Below, in pieces: positions 35,303-45,036 of a stretch of 64,000 nt of DNA (the stretch's first letter is position 1; each line of letters starts with the position of its first letter). Made by a program: the position numbers and the translations under genes. The stretch is from positions 266,146 to 330,145 of the forward strand of contig NZ_LMNA01000027.1 of assembly GCF_001422445.1 (NCBI RefSeq). Direction: 5' to 3'. A model generated the notes under the pieces. That model worked only from the letters and a program-made list of their open reading frames with translations. It was not told the origin of the DNA and ran no database searches. The stretch is from Pseudorhodoferax sp. Leaf274. GTDB taxonomy: Bacteria > Pseudomonadota > Gammaproteobacteria > Burkholderiales > Burkholderiaceae_C.

Positions 35303-38300
35303 CGGTGGCTCGCAAGAATGGTCAGGCGCTGGTCCATGTGCGTCACCCACTGCTGGCGGTGCATGGTCTGCAGCAGGTAAGTGTTGGCGCCGATTACGGG
35401 ATTGAAGTCCACCAGAGTGATTTCGGTGTCCCGCACGTTGCTCTGGTCTTCTTCGAACAGCTTCTTGCCCATCCACCGCTTGATCTCTTGACCGGTTGTC
35501 TGGTTGAACAGACGGAACTCGGGTATCTGGGTAATTGCTGTTGTGGGGACTTCCATGTGCGAGATGAAGGCGACGACACCGTTGCCACCGGATTTCAGGG
35601 TCACGGCCAGCGAGAGCATCGTGATCCAGTTGTCCGCGTTGTCGCCGCCGTAGTAGTTGCTGGAGCCGCTGCGCACCAGCGCAAGCGTCGTGGCCCCTTG
35701 CCCCGCGATGTTGAGCGTATTGACGGCGTTGATCGCATCCGCGGTGAAAGACCCATTCAGAAGCATCGCACCCGAGTCGAGGTTGTACTCGAGCCGGTTG
35801 CCCACCCCGTCGTCGGCACCCATGTATATGCCGCTGGGACTGATCTGAACGCGCCGGCCGTTCTTCAGCATGTGGATGGACTTGTTGTCCAGATCCACGC
35901 TCATCATTCCGTCAGCCGACACCAGACGACCGTAAACCACGATACCCAGGTTGGGAACAATCGAAGACAGGCTGCCGACAGAGATTTTCTCGGCAGTGAC
36001 GGCCAGCGCCTTGAGGTGCCGCGTCTCGATCTCCAGGCTTCGGATGTGGTACGCGTAGATCTGGTCCGCATCGAGCATCCGCGCCTTGAGCACGCCGTCA
36101 AGGAACATGTTTCCGGTGAAGCCGAAGCTGGCGACGCCGCCAATGGAACCGAACACCACTGGGTACTTGATCTCGCCGCCGGCGCCTTCCATCGCCCAGG
36201 CGAAGCGGTCGGACAGCACGACGAAGTTGCTTTGCGTGCCGTCGTTGTTCTGGATGAAGCCGCTGACCTTGCCGTCCACGGTCAAGCGCACGCCGTACTT
36301 GGCGAACAGCTGGCCATCCGCCTGGGCGCGCACGGAAGCCTCAGTGGTCACGCTGGCCGCAACCTGGCCCACTTGAGCCGCCAACGTCTCGCGCGCCAGC
36401 GCCTCGGCCGCATCGCCATTGGCACGCGCCGTGCGCTCGGTCTGGATCGCCGCCAGCGTGCCAGCGTCGGGGGCCCCGGTGATGTAGCTGGTGATTGGCT
36501 TGCGGCCGACCTCCACCTTTGCACGCGCAAAGCCAAGCACGCTGCCTGAGGCATTGATCCAGTCAACACTGAACCGGAGAAACGCAGCGCCCGCAGGGGC
36601 TTGCGCCTCGATAGCGGTGGCTTGACGCACGGCAGCAGTGAAGTTGGAGAAATCGGTCGGGCCATTCCAGGGCCCAACGACCCCTGAAATGTCTGCGTGC
36701 GCGGCGTTGTAGAACTGGATGCGCAAGCGCCATTGGCCGCCCGCCGCGTGCATCTGCACCTCCATCGCGGCGGCGTACCACAACCCCTGCCCAGCCTGCG
36801 CTTCAGAGGTGAAGAGAATGCCGCTGGCTGGATGCGTCACGCTCTGGGTAATGCGGCCGACCACGCTGTCGTAAGCAACAAACGAACTGACGTTCCCGCC
36901 CCACCCGTCCATGCCGTACTCGAAGCCGCCGTTGTAGAGCACATTGGCGCGCACGTAGCCTGTGCTCGACGCCGAGATGTTCTCGATTTGCTGGGCCAGC
37001 TGCTCGTCGCCCTCGGTGATGAGCTGCGTGACCGCCTCGATCGCGGTGCCGCGCGCAGCCGCCTCGGCCAGGATCTTTTGGTCCGTGTCTTGCCCCAGCT
37101 CGACCAGATCCTGCACGACTTCGTCCAAGCCCTCCTGCAGTTCCTGGATCGCCTCGGAGATATCGGGCAGCACGGTGACCAGAACGGTTCCCGGCGCCCC
37201 GCGGTTGCCGCCCAGATCGATCGCGGCCACCCAGTAGCGGTAGTTCCCAGCAGCGGACACGGTTTGGCTGAAGGACAGGGCATCGAGCGTGCTCAACAGC
37301 TGCGCGCCGGCATAGACGTCACCCAGGCGCACCTCGTAGCCACGCAGAGGCTGCGTGGCCGACACAGCGTCCCATGCCAGCTCGACAAGCGATTGCCACG
37401 CGAGCCCTGTCACCACAGGCTGGCCTGGCGGCACGATCGAGATGGAGGTGAACACTGGCGCGGACGTGTCCCCGGCAGAGTTGACGTGCACCGCGTAGAA
37501 CATCAGCTGGCCGGCCTGCAACCATCCGAGGTTGCAGGTGTTGGCCTTGCCCTCGAAGACGGGCGATGCGGTCTCCCACGAACCGCCGGCCAGGCCCAAG
37601 CGGATCCGCGTTGCCGCATAGTCGATGGAGTCGATGTCTTGCGGCGTGTTCCAGCGCAGCACCACACCGTTGGTTTCCACGGCGGCGGTCAGGCCCAGTA
37701 CGCCACCGACCAGCACGCTCGGGTCGGTGAAGATCACCGACGCGACGGTGCCCATGCGTCCCAGACCGTCGAAGGGGCGGACCTCGACGGACCACGTCTG
37801 GTCGGAAGGCACGCGCCAGGCCAACCGGGTGCCGTACACGTTGCTGTCAATCAGCACCAGGGGCTGGCCAGCAGGCGCGGCCCACACCTGGGCATGGTCG
37901 TAGTTGCCGGTCACATCCCAGGTTGCCGACAGCTCATGCTCCCAGCCGGCTCCTACCTTCACGCGGGACCGAGTGATCTGCAGGTTGCTCGCGACAGGCA
38001 GGTTGGCGGTCAAGGACGAGCCGTTCGGCGCCGGAACGTAGTTCCCATTCAGCACATAGTCCCAGAACTCGGGGCCCTCGGGCACGCAGGAAATGCGCGC
38101 ACCCTTCAGGTCGGCCTCGGGCTCCATGCTCACCACTCGAACGCGGTAGCCGGGCGTTGGCTTGAAGTCGTAGCACCACAGCGTGTCGTGCGCTGGATCG
38201 TCTTCCGTCGCGCCGGGCAGCGGGAGGCCTGAAGGCCACGGGTCGGCCAGGGTCACCTGGTCCCCGGCGATGGACAGCGCCTCGACCTGGAACACCCGGT

Positions 38301-40380
38301 AGTCGCGGTAGCCCGGAAGCCGCAAGCCGATGAAGGCCTGTGCCAGGGGCGGCACTGCCTCATCCAACTGCAGGACCACCTTGCCGGCCACCCGCTGCGC
38401 CGAGACGAGCCGCCCGCCGAATCCCCACTGCGTGAGGTCGTGGCTGATGGACAGCAACGACAGGCGCCGGTAGTCCAGGTGCTCGATGTCTGCCGTGTAG
38501 CCGATCGTCTTGAACTGGTACAGGCTCTGGGCGAGGTGGTAGCGCGCCATGATGGCGGCGTGGGCCTCGCTGGTGACGCCCTCACCCGTGATGCGGGCCG
38601 GGTTGAGCATCGTGGTCACGCCGGGCGCGGACACGCGCAGCGTCTGCGTCTCCCAGTTCCGCTCGCGGTCCAGGTACTGGTACTCGATGCCGTCGGCGGC
38701 GTTGCTCAGGCTGTAGGAGACCTCGAACGACGCCTTCAGCATGTTGGCCATGTTGACCACGCCCGACAGCGGCTGGCCGCTGGAGACGAAGACCGCCGTC
38801 GGCCGGCTGCCATCCGTCCAGCTGAACTCGCCCATGCCGGCCAGCGCCACCTCCTGGCAGAACTGGCCGAGCGACACGGCATCGGTCACCCACTTGTCGT
38901 AGGTGTAGCCGTTCGCCGTGCAGTGGAGCATGAAGGCCTTCAGGCCCTCGATGTCGATCTGTTCGTCCGGCAGACCGAAGCCGAACTGCAGCTCGCCATT
39001 GGCGTACACACCGCGCATGGTCTGCAGCAGGATGGCGCCGGGGTTGGACAGCCCGTTGTCCCGCGCTGTGGCCGTGACCCAGGCCGACCCGTTCCAGATG
39101 GGCATCGGACGGGCGCGGTAGGTGGCGCGCACGGTGTCCAGGCTGCCGGACAGCTGGCCCGACGCGCGGATCTTGATGCCGATGCGCCCCCAGCCGCTGT
39201 AGTCGGTTTGGTCCGGCTGGATGCTTTTGAGGACGTTCCAGCCGATCTTGCACTGGTCCTTGCCCTCGCCCTCGTCCCAGGTCGGCGGGCCCAGGCGCAC
39301 GCGAACGTCGTACTGGCCCTGCGCGACCTGCAGCGTGAACGTGCGGCGCAGCACGTCGGCCGTGCTGTTGGTCAGCGTGGGCGAAGATGCCGGCACCCAG
39401 TTGTCCGAGCCCACGGGGCGTGTCTCGATGAACAGCTGCACGCTGTTGGGCAGCGTGTTGCCCTTGACGCCCACGTCGTACAGCTGGCCCTCGAAGTCCA
39501 GCTGCAGCGCCACCACGTCGGGCGAGCTGGTGCGCACGACCCAAGGCCCGTTCTTCTCCAACTCGGCGCCCGAGATCGTATCGGCGTTGCTGTACAGCGG
39601 AATGTCCTGGCTGGCCATGCCCGGAAAGCCGCTGTAGAACAGGCTGACGTCCGAGTAGCCGCTGAACGGCGTGTCGCCCACGGCGAGGTCGGCCGCGCTG
39701 TGCACGTTGATGCCGCCCAGCAGGATCAGGCTCAGGTACTGGTCGTCGCCCTCGAACCAGGTGTAAGCCGCGCTGGCCACGTCAGGCGTGACGCGCATCT
39801 CGCCCCAGAGCGTCGGGATCGGCTGATTGGGGCGCGCGCTGTTGCGCTGGCCGCTCAGGCTGTAGACGGCACGCGCCGCCTCGGCCGATTGAGCCTTTGG
39901 AACCTTTGGGGCGAGCACTTTGTTGATCAGCACCGACCCGGCCACAAACGCACCGACCCCCACCATGGTGACACTCAGGCCTGTCGTCGCCGCAATTGCC
40001 GTGGCCGTCGTGCCCCAGGCGGCCAAGCCGGCACCCAGCGTGAAGTAGGACAGCACAGCCAGCGCGACGATGGCAACAACCTGCTTCCCGCCCGTCGCGC
40101 GGCAGGCTATCAACATCCCGTGCTTTGGGAAGGTGGTGCGCCACATGGCCTGCGGCACGGCGGCGCCCGCGATGCTCACCGACCAGGCGCCGGACTGGAT
40201 GCCTGGCACGTGGCGCTCCAGGAAGGCCGCCAGCGACTCACCAGGCCGCAGATCCGCCGGGACGTTACGCTGGCCTTCCAGCGTCGCAAAGTTCGGCGTG
40301 ACGACCAGCCGACCGCCGGCGTCGATCAGTTCGGCAGGCACGCCGTTGACTGCGGCAAGCTCAGCGCGGTTCACTTCCAT
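35299..40380 (-). CDS. J-like tail tip / host specificity protein
   Basis: The 1693-residue protein determines host contact at the tail tip. Residues about 75-130 are two hydrophobic segments typical of TipJ proteins, 140-600 are the conserved J core ('GQRNSARPNQPIPTLWGEMRV', 'MLNPARITGEGVTSEAHAAI'), then fibronectin-like domains (about 800-1060), a coiled-coil region (about 1070-1150) and a variable fibre-like C-terminus. I used the ATG at 40380 (MEVNRAEL), which overlaps the NlpC/P60 gene by 10 bases; the longer frame runs through that gene. The C-terminus likely sets host range. Confidence 0.93.
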   Translation of the reverse strand: MEVNRAELAAVNGVPAELIDAGGRLVVTPNFATLEGQRNVPADLRPGESLAAFLERHVPGIQSGAWSVSIAGAAVPQAMWRTTFPKHGMLIACRATGGKQVVAIVALAVLSYFTLGAGLAAWGTTATAIAATTGLSVTMVGVGAFVAGSVLINKVLAPKVPKAQSAEAARAVYSLSGQRNSARPNQPIPTLWGEMRVTPDVASAAYTWFEGDDQYLSLILLGGINVHSAADLAVGDTPFSGYSDVSLFYSGFPGMASQDIPLYSNADTISGAELEKNGPWVVRTSSPDVVALQLDFEGQLYDVGVKGNTLPNSVQLFIETRPVGSDNWVPASSPTLTNSTADVLRRTFTLQVAQGQYDVRVRLGPPTWDEGEGKDQCKIGWNVLKSIQPDQTDYSGWGRIGIKIRASGQLSGSLDTVRATYRARPMPIWNGSAWVTATARDNGLSNPGAILLQTMRGVYANGELQFGFGLPDEQIDIEGLKAFMLHCTANGYTYDKWVTDAVSLGQFCQEVALAGMGEFSWTDGSRPTAVFVSSGQPLSGVVNMANMLKASFEVSYSLSNAADGIEYQYLDRERNWETQTLRVSAPGVTTMLNPARITGEGVTSEAHAAIMARYHLAQSLYQFKTIGYTADIEHLDYRRLSLLSISHDLTQWGFGGRLVSAQRVAGKVVLQLDEAVPPLAQAFIGLRLPGYRDYRVFQVEALSIAGDQVTLADPWPSGLPLPGATEDDPAHDTLWCYDFKPTPGYRVRVVSMEPEADLKGARISCVPEGPEFWDYVLNGNYVPAPNGSSLTANLPVASNLQITRSRVKVGAGWEHELSATWDVTGNYDHAQVWAAPAGQPLVLIDSNVYGTRLAWRVPSDQTWSVEVRPFDGLGRMGTVASVIFTDPSVLVGGVLGLTAAVETNGVVLRWNTPQDIDSIDYAATRIRLGLAGGSWETASPVFEGKANTCNLGWLQAGQLMFYAVHVNSAGDTSAPVFTSISIVPPGQPVVTGLAWQSLVELAWDAVSATQPLRGYEVRLGDVYAGAQLLSTLDALSFSQTVSAAGNYRYWVAAIDLGGNRGAPGTVLVTVLPDISEAIQELQEGLDEVVQDLVELGQDTDQKILAEAAARGTAIEAVTQLITEGDEQLAQQIENISASSTGYVRANVLYNGGFEYGMDGWGGNVSSFVAYDSVVGRITQSVTHPASGILFTSEAQAGQGLWYAAAMEVQMHAAGGQWRLRIQFYNAAHADISGVVGPWNGPTDFSNFTAAVRQATAIEAQAPAGAAFLRFSVDWINASGSVLGFARAKVEVGRKPITSYITGAPDAGTLAAIQTERTARANGDAAEALARETLAAQVGQVAASVTTEASVRAQADGQLFAKYGVRLTVDGKVSGFIQNNDGTQSNFVVLSDRFAWAMEGAGGEIKYPVVFGSIGGVASFGFTGNMFLDGVLKARMLDADQIYAYHIRSLEIETRHLKALAVTAEKISVGSLSSIVPNLGIVVYGRLVSADGMMSVDLDNKSIHMLKNGRRVQISPSGIYMGADDGVGNRLEYNLDSGAMLLNGSFTADAINAVNTLNIAGQGATTLALVRSGSSNYYGGDNADNWITMLSLAVTLKSGGNGVVAFISHMEVPTTAITQIPEFRLFNQTTGQEIKRWMGKKLFEEDQSNVRDTEITLVDFNPVIGANTYLLQTMHRQQWVTHMDQRLTILASHR

Positions 40381-40766
40381 CGGTAGTACCCCATGACCGT
40401 CAGGCCCATGGCCGGCAGGTCTTTGATCTTGTGCAGCGAGCTGCCGCCCTGCATCCATGCCGCGGCGTGCAGGACACAGGGCGCGTAGCCCGTAAAAAAG
40501 TAGGTTCCGACGTGGCCAGCCATCGTCTTGCCGCCCTCGCGCATGAGCACCACGTCGCCATCCACCGGCTCGGCCACCGGCAAGGCCAACTCGGCACAGT
40601 AGGCCGCCAGCGCGGCGTCCTGCGCGGCGCTGTCCAGAGGCCGCGGGCGCTTGCCGGCGAACACCACCTCGCGGCCAAACAACTCGCGCTGCACCAGCAT
40701 CACGAGGTCGGCGCAGTCCATCCGCCGAGGGCAATACGGGATGCCAAGGAACCGATCGGTGTGCAC
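40371..40766 (-). CDS. NlpC/P60-type tail assembly peptidase
   Basis: The 131-residue protein has the catalytic Cys18 (RMDCADLV) and His85 (MAGHVGTYF) of NlpC/P60 enzymes and corresponds to the K-type tail assembly protein of lambda-like phages, here without the N-terminal JAB domain. It lies between the DUF1833 and J genes, as in relatives. Confidence 0.88.
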   Translation of the reverse strand: MHTDRFLGIPYCPRRMDCADLVMLVQRELFGREVVFAGKRPRPLDSAAQDAALAAYCAELALPVAEPVDGDVVLMREGGKTMAGHVGTYFFTGYAPCVLHAAAWMQGGSSLHKIKDLPAMGLTVMGYYRWK

Positions 40767-40767
40767 G

Positions 40768-41229
40768 CTAGAAGATGCCCGGCAAGGTAAAAGGGTTGGC
40801 GATCTGCTTGCAGGCAGCTTGGTCCATCAGGTCCTGAACACTCGCGGTTGCACTCGCGGTGGTGCCGGTGATGACAACCCCAGTGATCGGCATCCAGAAC
40901 ACGTGCTCGTGCACGTCGGGCGTGTCGCGCGCGGCGATGATCAGCCTCGCCATGGTGGTGCTTCCCGGCAGACGCCGCTCAAGCTCGGTGCTGATGTCTC
41001 GCCCGACGTTGTCCATCACCAGCTGCATGCGCGGAGACTGCCCGCTCACGTCGTCGGGCAGTGTGAAACCGAACGGCAAGGCGATGTAAGTGATCCCCTT
41101 GCTGGTGAAGTCCTGCACGTCGTTGCAGATATGCATAGGGCCTGTGAAGCCGGGGTTCGTCACTTCCAGTAGCTCGACGTGGCCGACCGTGTTGGTCAGG
41201 CGCTGGTTGCGCTCGCGGAACTGGGTCAT
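40768..41229 (-). CDS. DUF1833-type minor tail protein (L-like position)
   Basis: The 153-residue protein starts 'MTQFRERNQRLTNTVGHVEL' and contains 'ARDTPDVHEHVFWMPITGVVI', features of the DUF1833 tail proteins that occur where lambda has gpL. It overlaps the preceding tail gene by four bases. Confidence 0.8.
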   Translation of the reverse strand: MTQFRERNQRLTNTVGHVELLEVTNPGFTGPMHICNDVQDFTSKGITYIALPFGFTLPDDVSGQSPRMQLVMDNVGRDISTELERRLPGSTTMARLIIAARDTPDVHEHVFWMPITGVVITGTTASATASVQDLMDQAACKQIANPFTLPGIF

Positions 41230-41582
41230 CGCAGGTACTGCAGGGTGACGTCGCGCTTGGCCAGCGCGTAGCCAGACGTGACGGGCACCAGCTTGCCGAT
41301 GTCGCCGCCCTTGAAGCGCACGCTCAGCAACTGCCCAGTACGCGGGTTGGGCCAGTCGAAGAACCCGATGCGTTTGATGGTCTGGAAGTACCAGGTCTCG
41401 AAGCTGATCGTGTCCTGCTGGGCGTAGAACATCAGGGTCGCCGGGATCTCCACGATCACCCGGCTCTGCCCGACGCGCATCTTGGACATGCCCCGCTCCA
41501 TCTCAGAGACCACAACGCCGGGATCAAACTCTTCGCCGGCACCCTCCAAAAGGATGCAGACGTAACTTGGAAGTGCAGCCAT
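41226..41582 (-). CDS. Minor tail protein (M-like position)
   Basis: The 118-residue protein lies between tape measure and DUF1833 genes, where gpM-type tip proteins are encoded. It has no motif that I can name beyond a beta-rich pattern ('LSVRFKGGDIGKLVPVTSGY'). Start and stop join the tape measure gene as TGATG; a GTG three bases earlier is also in frame. Confidence 0.75.
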   Translation of the reverse strand: MAALPSYVCILLEGAGEEFDPGVVVSEMERGMSKMRVGQSRVIVEIPATLMFYAQQDTISFETWYFQTIKRIGFFDWPNPRTGQLLSVRFKGGDIGKLVPVTSGYALAKRDVTLQYLR

Positions 41583-44272
41583 CACATACCTCGCCTGCTG
41601 CGCGCCTGCATCGCCTGACCGACCGGGCCGTAGTTGCCTGCGATCTGGCCGGCTACAGCGATTGCAGCCTGGTTGACGAACACATCGACGATCTCTTGAC
41701 CACCGCTCCCGCGCCTCGTCTTCTGCTCCACAGTCGATCCAGCCGGCACGTGGACATTCACCACCGTGCTCGGGCCGTTGGCCGCGGGGGAAAACGGCAC
41801 GCTGCTCGAGCCGCCCACGCCGCCGCTGGCGTGGCTGCGCCCGCTGCGGATGGTGGACACCAGCTGCGCGAAGCCCGCCGGGCCGCCGATCTTGGCCATG
41901 TCGCCCTGGTTCAGGACGCCCTCGCCTCGGTGCACGATGCCCGCTGGCTGGTACTTGCCGCCGGCGCCGGTGTAGCCGCCGTCCACGAATCCAAAGAGGC
42001 TCATGAACCCGGTCACCAGGGAGCCCCAGCCGCCGCCGGCGGCGCCACCGCTCGAGCCCTTGGCCCCGAACAGCGAGTTCACCATCTGCTGCCCGAGCTG
42101 CTTGCTGATGAGGTTGTTGAACTCGTTCAACACGGACTTGCCGAAGTCCTTCACCGCATCCTTGGCGGTCTTGGAGCGGTCTGCGATGTCGGAGAACAGG
42201 TTGGAGAACGAGCCCTCGAAGGTGGAGCGAAGCTTGTCGCCGAGCGGGTCGATGGACGCATTGAGCTCCTCCATCTGCAGCTTGAGACGGTTGAAGGCCT
42301 GCTGTTGCTCAGGGGTGAGTACGGCGACGGCCTGCAGCTGCACGAACTTGTCGATCTCCTGCTGCAGCAGCCCGATCCGCTCGCGCCGCGCGGCGCCTGT
42401 GCGCTGCAGGGCCTCCATCTCGCTGATGGTGCCGGCCTCGCGGTCGAGCGCGATGCGCTTCTCGGCGTCGCCCAGGTCGCCTTGGATCAGCGAGAAGCGC
42501 TGCGTCAGCTCGTTGAGCTGCGCCTGCGCCACGGTCGACTCCTTCAGCTTCGCCAGCGTGTCGAGGCCCTGCTGGTTGCCGTTGGCCTGAAACAGCTTCT
42601 TCAAGCCCTCGTTCGCCTTGTCGAAGTTCAGCGCGGCCGCCTCGGCGGTCTGGCCGCGCAGCTCCATCAGCCGCACGTTCACATCCTGCAGCGAGTCGGC
42701 CAGTTCCTTGGCGGCCTGCTGCTGCTTCACGTCCAGCTCGATGGCGGCCAGGCCGGCGTCCTGCTGCACCTTGGCGCGCTTGGCGACCAGTTCGGCGATC
42801 TTGCCCTCGGCGTCGGCGCGGTCGGTCTTCTTTTCGGCTGCGTTGCGGTACTTCTCCAGTGCGGCGATCTGCGCGTCGTAGGCCTTCACCTGGCCCGCGG
42901 TTGCCTCCTCCAGGATGGCGCGCTGGGCGTCGTAGAAGCCCTGGACCGACACCAGCCCCTGGCCGTTGTACAGGTCCAGCATGCGGTTGCGGTCGGCCAT
43001 GATGCCGGTCTGCTCCTGCACCAGGCGGTCGAACTCCTTGAGTTGGTTGGCCAGCAGCGCCTTGGTCGGATCGTCGCTGCCGTCACCCTTAGTCGGAATG
43101 CGCGGGGGCTTTGGCCGATCCTTGACGGGGCCGGCGCTCGCGGCTGGCCTGTTGGCATCAGCGACCAGGCCGGCGCGCATCTTGCGAAGCTGCTCAAGCT
43201 TCGCCGTTGTCTCCTCGACGTACTTGCCGTATTCCCTGAAGCCCTCCGCGCGGGGGTCTGTCGTCTTGAGCGCCCGCTGCGCTGTGACCAACCCGGTCTC
43301 CAGCGACGCGATCTGCTCGTTCAGCCGCTCGATGGGATCGGCCGAGCCGTGCGCCATACTGCCCAGCGCCTCGCCCACGAACCGGCTGAAGTTGATCACG
43401 TGCGTGGTCGCCGACGCGAGGAAGGAGATGACCGACGCCAGGCCGGCCGTGAGCGCGGCGAAGGCCTGTTTCGTCTCCGACGAGTTCATCTGCTTCGTCA
43501 GATCCTGGATGGACTCGGTTGCTCCCTGCAGGCTGCCGTCATCGCCGGTCATGAGGCTGTTCAGGCTGTGCTGCAGCTCGGAGATCGCGCCGCCGAAGGT
43601 GTTGCGCGCGGCCTCGGCGGCCCCGCCATACGAGGACTTCAGCTCTGCAAGGACGATGGCCTGCGCCTCTGCCGTCCTCCCCGTTTCCTGGAGTCTCTGC
43701 GCTAGCTTTACCTGCTGTTCCGTGAAACTGAAGCCCTGCTTCTTCAGCGCGCTCATGCCTTCCGAAGGCACGTTGAGCGCCTTGCCGACCGTCTCAGCGG
43801 CCTGCTCTACCGTCATACCCATTCGCGCGGCCATGTCGACAGCCGCCTGCAGCGCTTCGGGGAACTCGTTCCCCACGACGTTGGTGTAGGCGAGTAGGCG
43901 CGTCTGTGCGCGGTTGATGTCGCCGTCGCTGAACACGCCGGCCATGGCCGAAGCCATCTCGTTGAGCTCTTCGGCGGAGTAGCCGGCCGCCTCCTTCGTG
44001 CTCTTGAGCACGGCGACCAGCTGGGCCTGCTCGGCCTGGGCATCCTTCGATTCCTGGATGAACTTGCCGAAGGTCGATCCGATCGTGATGCCGGCGAAGC
44101 CCGCCGCGATCGCGGTGCCCAGCGTCGACCACTCCTTCTCGATCTCCTTCTTGCGCTTTGACAGCTCGCGCGCGGTGCGCCCGGCCTGCCGCTCGGCCTG
44201 CGTTGCGCCCTGCGTGAAGCCGCCGATCTTCATAATTAAGTCGAGCGTGAGGGTGCCAAGGCTCCTGCTCAT
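41582..44272 (-). CDS. Tail tape measure protein
   Basis: The 896-residue protein sets tail length. It begins 'MSRSLGTLTLDLIMKIGGFT', followed by basic helices. Residues about 85-260 are the TMP prophage-like domain ('GYSAEELNEMASAMAGVFSDG', 'ALKKQGFSFTEQQVKLAQRL'), a long Gln/Glu/Ala-rich coiled-coil lies at about 300-680, and the C-terminus is Gly-rich with 'GGYTGAGGKYQPAGIVHRGE', common at tape measure ends. It directly follows the gpG/gpGT pair. Confidence 0.94.
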   Translation of the reverse strand: MSRSLGTLTLDLIMKIGGFTQGATQAERQAGRTARELSKRKKEIEKEWSTLGTAIAAGFAGITIGSTFGKFIQESKDAQAEQAQLVAVLKSTKEAAGYSAEELNEMASAMAGVFSDGDINRAQTRLLAYTNVVGNEFPEALQAAVDMAARMGMTVEQAAETVGKALNVPSEGMSALKKQGFSFTEQQVKLAQRLQETGRTAEAQAIVLAELKSSYGGAAEAARNTFGGAISELQHSLNSLMTGDDGSLQGATESIQDLTKQMNSSETKQAFAALTAGLASVISFLASATTHVINFSRFVGEALGSMAHGSADPIERLNEQIASLETGLVTAQRALKTTDPRAEGFREYGKYVEETTAKLEQLRKMRAGLVADANRPAASAGPVKDRPKPPRIPTKGDGSDDPTKALLANQLKEFDRLVQEQTGIMADRNRMLDLYNGQGLVSVQGFYDAQRAILEEATAGQVKAYDAQIAALEKYRNAAEKKTDRADAEGKIAELVAKRAKVQQDAGLAAIELDVKQQQAAKELADSLQDVNVRLMELRGQTAEAAALNFDKANEGLKKLFQANGNQQGLDTLAKLKESTVAQAQLNELTQRFSLIQGDLGDAEKRIALDREAGTISEMEALQRTGAARRERIGLLQQEIDKFVQLQAVAVLTPEQQQAFNRLKLQMEELNASIDPLGDKLRSTFEGSFSNLFSDIADRSKTAKDAVKDFGKSVLNEFNNLISKQLGQQMVNSLFGAKGSSGGAAGGGWGSLVTGFMSLFGFVDGGYTGAGGKYQPAGIVHRGEGVLNQGDMAKIGGPAGFAQLVSTIRSGRSHASGGVGGSSSVPFSPAANGPSTVVNVHVPAGSTVEQKTRRGSGGQEIVDVFVNQAAIAVAGQIAGNYGPVGQAMQARSRRGM

Positions 44273-44294
44273 CTGGCCCCTCCATCAGCGTTCA

Positions 44295-44962
44295 TCATCT
44301 GCGTACCTCCACCGGCGCACCGAACATGCGCGCGATCATTTCCAGGGATGCTGCGGACGCCTCAGCTGGCTTTTCTTGCGGCGGCTCGTCGTAGTACCGC
44401 AGGAACTTGTCCAGCGGCTCCTTGCCGCCGTGGCTGGCATGGCGCACCCAATCAGACCGACCGAAAAGGAACTCCAGCCGATGGCCAAGGTTGAGGGTGC
44501 CAAAGCGGGCCCGGTACTCGGCCCACACCATCACCTCTTCGGCGCTCAGGCGCTCACGGGCTTCTGCGAGGGTTCGGCCGCCGATTCCGTTGAGGACGAG
44601 TTCGCAGAGGAGCTCTTCCGCGGCCGAGAGTTTTTTGCTTCACCTGCCATGGCTTGGTTGATGGCCGTGAGCAGCTTGAAGCCCAGCTGCGAGTTCAGCG
44701 CGCGCGCGTTGTCGGTGCCCAGCGGCACCAGCTTGCCGGCCTCCTCGACCAGGATCATCTGGCCGATGGCGGCTGCGCGCTTGTCGGGCGAGTCCTCCAG
44801 CTGCAGGTCCATCGCCATGCCGAAGGCCATTGGCTTGACGTGCACGTCAATGGAGTAGTCCTCGCCGTCGTCGCCCCGCCAGTCGATGGTCTTCATGACC
44901 GGCGCGAGGTCGCGGATCGCTCCGGCCGACTTCATGCCGGCCAGGCCTCTGAGTTTTTTCAT
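44295..44962 (-). CDS. gpGT-like tail assembly chaperone made by -1 frameshift
   Basis: Translation starts as the G-like protein, slips one base back at the heptamer 44630-44636 and continues in the -1 frame to 44295, giving about 222 residues. That frame is open from the slip site, first reading 'LSAAEELLCELVLNGIGG' and then 'RTLAEARERLSAEEVMVWAE', and runs on through 'YRARFGTLNLGHRLEFLFG' to the end. The internal ATG that would give a free 79-residue T protein has no good ribosome binding site. In lambda the GT fusion recruits tail tube protein to the tape measure. Confidence 0.85.
44546..44962 (-). CDS. gpG-like tail assembly chaperone
   Basis: The 138-residue unshifted product starts MKKLRGLAG after AAAGGCTCCC. 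Its centre ('DYSIDVHVKPMAFGMAMDLQL') is the conserved chaperone region, and the part after the slip site (KNSRPRKSSSANSSSTE) is low-complexity, as expected where the main selected product is the fusion. It sits between a terminator-like hairpin and the tape measure gene. Confidence 0.85.
   Translation of the reverse strand: MKKLRGLAGMKSAGAIRDLAPVMKTIDWRGDDGEDYSIDVHVKPMAFGMAMDLQLEDSPDKRAAAIGQMILVEEAGKLVPLGTDNARALNSQLGFKLLTAINQAMAGEAKNSRPRKSSSANSSSTESAAEPSQKPVSA
44630..44636 (-). promoter_or_regulatory. Programmed -1 ribosomal frameshift site
   Basis: On the minus strand the codons are GCA AAA AAC, so A AAA AAC is an X XXY YYZ heptamer in exactly the right phase. Both the zero frame and the -1 frame remain open beyond it. 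Confidence 0.88.
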
Positions 44963-44982
44963 GGGAGCCTTTCAGAAACGAA

Positions 44983-45006
44983 AAAGCCGCCTCGGTGGGC
45001 GGCTTT
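44983..45006 (-). terminator. Intrinsic terminator-like hairpin before gpG
   Basis: AAAGCCGCC and GGCGGCTTT pair around TCGGTG and are followed leftward by TTTTTCG. It lies between the GH26 gene and the ribosome binding site of the gpG gene. Stem and loop are identical to those at 34659-34680. Confidence 0.82.
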
Positions 45007-45036
45007 GATGGGCGATCAGCCCGGCAAGGGGCCGGA

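Noticed and set aside
36697..38232. 511-residue rightward open frame inside the J-like gene
   Set aside because: Antisense shadow; the J-like frame has conserved domains throughout.
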